A stretch of DNA of 50,367 nucleotides. Source: JAKFEE01 sp036675815 (GTDB lineage: Bacteria > Pseudomonadota > Alphaproteobacteria > Rhodospirillales > Magnetospirillaceae). The notes under the pieces were generated by a model that searched no databases, had not been told where the DNA came from, and saw only the letters and a list, made by a program, of their open reading frames with translations. The stretch is taken from the NCBI GenBank assembly GCA_036675815.1, contig JAKFEE010000002.1, positions 1 through 50,367 of the forward strand, in the 5' to 3' direction. This document shows positions 49,822 to 50,367 of the stretch, piece after piece. How positions within the stretch are numbered: the first letter of the stretch is position 1; every line of letters begins with the position of its first letter. The translations under genes were made by a program, and so were the position numbers.

Positions 49822-50367
49822 ATGGCAGGCGAGGACGACCGCATCGAAAGCGACAGCATGGGCGAGGTGCGCGTGTCCGCGCATCGCTATTGGGGGGCGC
49901 AGACACAGCGCAGCCTCGAAAACTTCCGCATCGGCGGCGAAAGGATGCCGGAACCGCTGATCCGCGCCCTCGGTCTGCAGAAGAAGGCCGCGGCGCTGGC
50001 CAACCGCGACCTCGGCGCCCTCGATGCGCGGCTGGCCGATGCCATCGCCGCCGCCGCCGACGAGGTCATCGACGGCCGTCTCGCCGAGGAGTTTCCGCTG
50101 GTGGTGTGGCAGACCGGCTCGGGCACCCAGACCAACATGAATGCCAACGAGGTCATCGCCAACCGGGCCAACGAGTTGCTGGGCGGCCAGCGCGGTGTCA
50201 AGACGCCGATCCATCCCAACGATCACGTCAATCTCGGCCAGTCGTCCAACGACAGCTTCCCCACTGCGATGCACATCGCCACGGTGGAGCAGCTCCACGG
50301 CCTGCTGCTGCCGGCGCTGGGCGAACTACGTGAAGCTCTGGCCGCCAAGGCCGACGCCTTCGCCGAT
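49822..50367 (+). CDS. fumC: Class II fumarate hydratase, N-terminal part
   Basis: The reading frame starts at 49822 and runs off the window after 182 codons. MGEVRVSAHRYWGAQTQRSL, FPLVVWQTGSGTQTNMNANE, IANRANELLGG and HPNDHVNLGQSSNDSFPTAM are typical FumC segments; the TGSGTQTNMN and SSNDSFPT blocks hold substrate-binding residues. The class II enzyme has no iron-sulfur cluster and is oxygen-stable. The C-terminal signature (GSSIMPGKVNP type) lies outside the window. Confidence 0.97.
   Translation, partial: MAGEDDRIESDSMGEVRVSAHRYWGAQTQRSLENFRIGGERMPEPLIRALGLQKKAAALANRDLGALDARLADAIAAAADEVIDGRLAEEFPLVVWQTGSGTQTNMNANEVIANRANELLGGQRGVKTPIHPNDHVNLGQSSNDSFPTAMHIATVEQLHGLLLPALGELREALAAKADAFAD

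Overview
The window is high-GC bacterial chromosome with the gene content and order of an alphaproteobacterium, most likely Rhodospirillales-like. Evidence includes the conserved block murA-hisG-hisD-UPF0262-phosphatase-infA-maf-RNase G/E-yacG, a circularly permuted (two-piece) tmRNA gene next to an alpha-type sspB, a short HisG, an aa3-type cox cluster, thyX, and tRNA-Phe(GAA) and tRNA-Thr(GGT). It is mostly ordinary core chromosome with small accessory insertions and many palindromic intergenic repeats.

Layout. 1-2.7 kb: end of etfA, a RelE/XRE toxin-antitoxin pair, a family 9 glycosyltransferase and a CBS-domain protein. 2.8-10.8 kb: tRNA-Phe, dcd, murA, hisGD, UPF0262, a small phosphatase-like protein, infA, maf, a short RNase G/E and yacG. 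10.9-12.8 kb: tRNA-Thr, a gene-poor stretch, a frameshifted nuclease-like gene (PBECR type) and a PAS histidine kinase. 13-18.1 kb: a phenylacetate-CoA ligase, a LuxR-type regulator and a 901-residue molybdopterin oxidoreductase. The ligase and the oxidoreductase share an upstream motif at nearly the same distance from their starts, which suggests one regulon for aryl-acetate metabolism. 18.1-25.7 kb: a TRIC-type membrane protein, glutamate/leucine-type dehydrogenase, a MASE1 histidine kinase with two paralogous FixJ-like response regulators, and a chemoreceptor.

26.1-30.5 kb: coxB-coxA-ctaG-coxC followed by a convergent Met/Gly-rich periplasmic protein that has a perfect FNR/FixK-type box upstream. 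30.6-32.6 kb: divergent arsC and arsR-acr3. 32.8-35.6 kb: cold-shock protein, two small proteins, topoisomerase IB and a 1-Cys peroxiredoxin. 35.7-40.6 kb, minus strand: a porin and an Ftr-like ferrous iron uptake group (140-residue periplasmic protein, FTR1 permease, polyferredoxin, P19-type iron protein), with a Fur-like palindrome before P19 and a second perfect FNR-type box before the group. 40.7-46.2 kb: small proteins, ndk, an ABC-F ATPase, a TumE/TumA-type toxin-antitoxin pair and thyX. 46.3-50.4 kb: permuted ssrA, sspB, class I fumarase, two small genes and the start of a class II fumarase running off the end.

The most unusual features are a family of intergenic palindromes made of two short hairpins whose stems co-vary between copies; the paired motif before the ligase and oxidoreductase; the two FNR-type boxes tied to metal-handling genes; and the ssrA-sspB adjacency. 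No CRISPR array, intact insertion sequence or complete prophage was seen. All functional calls come from reading the sequence; no database search was run.
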